A DNA stretch of 64,000 nt from Bradyrhizobium betae (GTDB taxonomy: Bacteria > Pseudomonadota > Alphaproteobacteria > Rhizobiales > Xanthobacteraceae), in assembly GCF_004123905.1 (NCBI RefSeq), contig NZ_MZXW01000016.1:372001-436000 (forward strand), written 5' to 3'. Under the pieces are notes generated by a model. The model had not been told where the DNA came from. It searched no databases and saw only the letters and a program-made list of their open reading frames with translations. Shown here in pieces: positions 60,513-64,000 of the stretch (positions are counted from its first letter, which is position 1; each line of letters begins with the position of its first letter). The translations under genes were made by a program, and so were the position numbers.

Positions 60513-61196
60513 TCAGAAATCCTGGCCGGGCTTTTCGGCAGTCTTGTCAGCGTCCGCCATCCGGTATCGGACCAGCATCTGGCTACGTGACAGGAATGAC
60601 TTGCTCGCCGGGCCCGCGAGCAGGGCAGCATGTATCACATTTGACCGGGTAAGTGCCAAATCCAATTCTAACGATTTCAGTGCGGTGACGACGGGAATCG
60701 GCGGCTTGGCACCGCGATTTCCGTCATTTTGCCGCGCCAGCATGTCCAATTTGCGGATTCCGTCCGCGGCCCCGTCGCTGGCATGGATCAGGACCTCGAC
60801 CGTACCTTCCTGCAGGGCGCTTTCGACCTTGCCGAAACCGGCGACGATCTGGCGCGCCTTGGCCGCGATCCCAAGGACCTCGGTCACGCTCCGAACCAGG
60901 AGCGCCTCGATGTCGGCGGGAAACGTCTGGGGAATGCGCAGCTCGCGCTTGAAGGCCTTGCCAAAATGGTGACGCCGCACGGCTTCTGCAACCACCTCGC
61001 GTGAGGCGGTGACCCACATGCCGCGTCCGGGCAGCTTGCGCTTGAGATCGGGAACTACGTCGCCTTGCGGCGAAATGACGAAGCGGATCAGCTCGTCGAT
61101 CGGCCGGACCTCGCGACTGACCGCGCACATCCGCATGGTCGCGGACCTTTCGGTCCGCGGGCCATTGTCGAGATCGTGGTCAGTATCTGCGAGCAT
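60513..61196 (-). CDS. YlxR / L7Ae-like RNA-binding protein
   Basis: A 227-aa two-domain protein. The YlxR domain comes first (MRMCAVSREVRPIDELIRFV then GRGMWVTASREVVAEAV), with the GRGxW motif. The second domain resembles ribosomal protein L7Ae (ARQIVAGFGKVESALQEGTV and VLIHASDGAADGIRKL). Both suggest RNA binding. It lies between nusA and infB, as ylxR does in many bacteria, so it is likely a ribosome or transcription accessory factor. Confidence 0.9.
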   Translation of the reverse strand: MLADTDHDLDNGPRTERSATMRMCAVSREVRPIDELIRFVISPQGDVVPDLKRKLPGRGMWVTASREVVAEAVRRHHFGKAFKRELRIPQTFPADIEALLVRSVTEVLGIAAKARQIVAGFGKVESALQEGTVEVLIHASDGAADGIRKLDMLARQNDGNRGAKPPIPVVTALKSLELDLALTRSNVIHAALLAGPASKSFLSRSQMLVRYRMADADKTAEKPGQDF

Positions 61197-61219
61197 CCGG
61201 GCGACATTCTCCTTTGCCC

Positions 61220-62830
61220 TTAAGCCGGCTGATCTTCAGCCGCCTCAGCCTCTTCGGCCGGCTTGGCCAAGTCAGCCTCGGTGATCCAGCCGGCCTTGAC
61301 GCGGGCCTGCATGATCATGGCTTCGGCATCGTCGCGGGAGATGTCGAGACCATCGAGCGCGCCGGCGAACTTGGTCTGCTCGCCGCCTTCCTTGCGCTCG
61401 GTCCAGCCGACCAGATCGTCAGTGGCGCAGCCGGCGAGGTCGTCGACCGTCTTGATGTCGTTTTCGCCGAACTTCACCAGCATCTTGGAGGTGACGCCGG
61501 GCACGTCCTTGACGGCGTCCTCGACACCGAGCTCCTTGCGCTTGGCCTCGATCTCGGCCTCCTGCTGCTCGAGATACTCGCGGGCACGGTTCTGGAGCTC
61601 TTCCGCGGTCTCCTCGTCAAAACCCTCGATGCCGGCGAGTTCCTTGAGGTCCACCATCGCGAGTTCCTCGACCGAGGTGAAGCCTTCCGACGCCAGCAGC
61701 TGGCCGACCACTTCGTCGACGTTGAGCGATTCCATGAAGACGCGGGTGGAGTTCTCGAAGTCGGCCTGGCGGCGCTCCGATTCCTCCTGCTCGGTCAGGA
61801 TGTCGATGTCCCAGCCGGTAAGCTGCGAGGCCAGACGCACGTTCTGGCCGCGGCGGCCGATCGCCAGCGAGAGCTGGTTGTTGGTATCGGGCACCACGAC
61901 CTCGATGCGCTCGCGGTCTTCGTCGATGACGACCTTGGAGACCTCGGCCGGCGCCAGCGCGTTGACCACGAAGGTCGCGATGTCGGGCGACCAGGGAATG
62001 ATGTCGATTTTCTCGCCCTGCAGCTCGTTCACCACGGCCTGCACGCGCGAGCCCCGCATACCGACGCAGGCGCCGACCGGATCGACCGAGGAATCGCGGG
62101 AAATCACGCCGATTTTCGCACGCGAGCCGGGATCGCGGGCCACCGCCTTGATCTCGACGATGCCGTCATAGATCTCGGGCACTTCCTGCGCGAACAGCTT
62201 TGCCATGAACTGCGGATGGGTGCGGGAGAGGAAGATCTGGGGCCCGCGGGTCTCGCGGCGGACGTCGAAGATGTAGGCGCGGACGCGGTCGCCGTTGCGG
62301 AATACTTCGCGCGGCAGCATTTCGTCGCGGCGGATGATGGCTTCACCACGGCCGAGATCGACGATCACGCTGCCATATTCGACGCGCTTGACGACGCCGT
62401 TGACGATGTCGCCGATGCGGTCCTTGAATTCCTGATATTGCCGGTCGCGCTCGGCCTCGCGCACCTTCTGCACGATCACCTGCTTGGCCGACTGCGCGGC
62501 GATGCGGCCGTATTCCAGCGGCGGCAGGGTGTCGGCGATGGTGTCGCCGACCTGGGCACCGGGATTGGCACGCTGCGCATCCACCAGCGAGATCTGGTTG
62601 GAGTGATTTTCGACCGTCTCGACCACTAGCATGTGGCGCGACAGCCGCAGCTCGCCCTTCTTGGGGTCGATCTCGGCATGAACGTCAGTCTCGCTGCCGT
62701 ACCGGGCCCGCGCCGCCTTGGCGATGGCGTCCTCCATCGCCGCGATGACGATGCCGCGGTCGATCGATTTCTCGCGTGCAACGGCGTCGGCGATCTGAAG
62801 CAATTCGAGTCGATTGGCGCTGACTGCCAT
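61220..62830 (-). CDS. nusA: Transcription termination/antitermination factor NusA
   Basis: A 536-aa RNA polymerase-associated protein. The N-terminal domain ([20 protein letters not shown]) is followed by S1 ([20 protein letters not shown]), KH1 ([20 protein letters not shown]) and KH2 ([20 protein letters not shown]). Two helix-hairpin-helix AR-type repeats end the protein ([20 protein letters not shown] and [20 protein letters not shown]). It starts 2 nt after the rimP stop. Confidence 0.98.
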   Translation of the reverse strand: MAVSANRLELLQIADAVAREKSIDRGIVIAAMEDAIAKAARARYGSETDVHAEIDPKKGELRLSRHMLVVETVENHSNQISLVDAQRANPGAQVGDTIADTLPPLEYGRIAAQSAKQVIVQKVREAERDRQYQEFKDRIGDIVNGVVKRVEYGSVIVDLGRGEAIIRRDEMLPREVFRNGDRVRAYIFDVRRETRGPQIFLSRTHPQFMAKLFAQEVPEIYDGIVEIKAVARDPGSRAKIGVISRDSSVDPVGACVGMRGSRVQAVVNELQGEKIDIIPWSPDIATFVVNALAPAEVSKVVIDEDRERIEVVVPDTNNQLSLAIGRRGQNVRLASQLTGWDIDILTEQEESERRQADFENSTRVFMESLNVDEVVGQLLASEGFTSVEELAMVDLKELAGIEGFDEETAEELQNRAREYLEQQEAEIEAKRKELGVEDAVKDVPGVTSKMLVKFGENDIKTVDDLAGCATDDLVGWTERKEGGEQTKFAGALDGLDISRDDAEAMIMQARVKAGWITEADLAKPAEEAEAAEDQPA

Positions 62831-62832
62831 GG

Positions 62833-63624
<792 letters not shown>

Positions 63625-63635
63625 TTAAGACGTCA

Positions 63636-64000
<365 letters not shown>

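Noticed and set aside
61214..62629. 471-codon plus-strand frame opposite nusA
   Set aside because: Antisense shadow of nusA; no motif, Asp/His/Leu-rich composition.

Overview
The window is high-GC alphaproteobacterial chromosome, almost certainly Bradyrhizobium or a close Bradyrhizobiaceae relative. The best single marker is an Irr protein with the haem-regulatory GCPWHD motif at Cys29. It sits beside a three-hexamer operator of the kind I recall for the B. japonicum irr Fur site. Other support comes from the alpha-type AddAB, an FYDLN-acid (TIGR02300-type) protein next to aroA, an IHF-beta gene ending the sppA block, and several dispersed inverted-ended intergenic elements. Most of the window is conserved housekeeping sequence. 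I see no prophage, insertion sequence, CRISPR array or conjugative module.

Layout. 1-1.6 kb: the 5' part of a CaiB/BaiF CoA-transferase, then the divergent ohr/ohrR peroxide pair with two inverted-repeat operators, then tRNA-Ala(GGC). 1.6-8.4 kb: FYDLN-acid protein, aroA-cmk, rpsA with a strong terminator, sppA, ihfB, and a LapA-like protein. 8.5-14.5 kb: trpF-trpB-trpA-accD-folC, mostly joined by 4-nt start/stop overlaps, then a metallophosphoesterase and a frameshifted SRPBCC gene. 15-29.7 kb, minus strand, mostly compact (short gaps or overlaps): trxA, addA, addB, murU-like, PilZ protein, a TsaE-AmgK fusion, a DivL-type tyrosine pseudo-histidine kinase, dut, and a CoaBC carrying an extra N-terminal ribbon-helix-helix domain. 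29.8-33.7 kb: ubiB-ubiE, divergent mutM, and a GNAT gene broken by one stop codon. 33.9-44.1 kb is the most accessory-looking part: orphan ParA ATPase, gamma-glutamyltransferase, PAS-HWE kinase, a trypsin-fold protein lacking the catalytic His, MoeB/ThiF, an aldo/keto reductase lacking the tetrad His with a divergent LysR regulator, a D-2-hydroxyacid dehydrogenase, and an SH3 protein.

44.2-53.1 kb: irr divergent from fabA-fabB-fabI, a GST, a secreted unknown, a GNAT, and oxyR divergent from katG. 53.2-63.6 kb, minus strand: rimP-nusA-ylxR-infB-rbfA-truB-rpsO-pnp, the classic transcription/translation operon, with RNA hairpins after infB, before pnp and upstream of rimP. A DUF2336-like gene begins at the right edge.

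Functional links. Two oxidative-stress switches are present, OhrR-ohr and OxyR-katG. Iron control (Irr) is linked physically to unsaturated fatty-acid synthesis. The murU/amgK pair points to muramic-acid recycling beside DivL. The two ends of the window carry ribosome and RNA-metabolism genes. The observations I rate highest are the RHH-CoaBC fusion, whose decarboxylase flap also lacks an evident Cys; the Tyr-for-His kinase; the TsaE-AmgK fusion; the 32-bp pnp leader stem; and two enzymes with a substituted catalytic His. Each rests on sequence reading only and needs database comparison.
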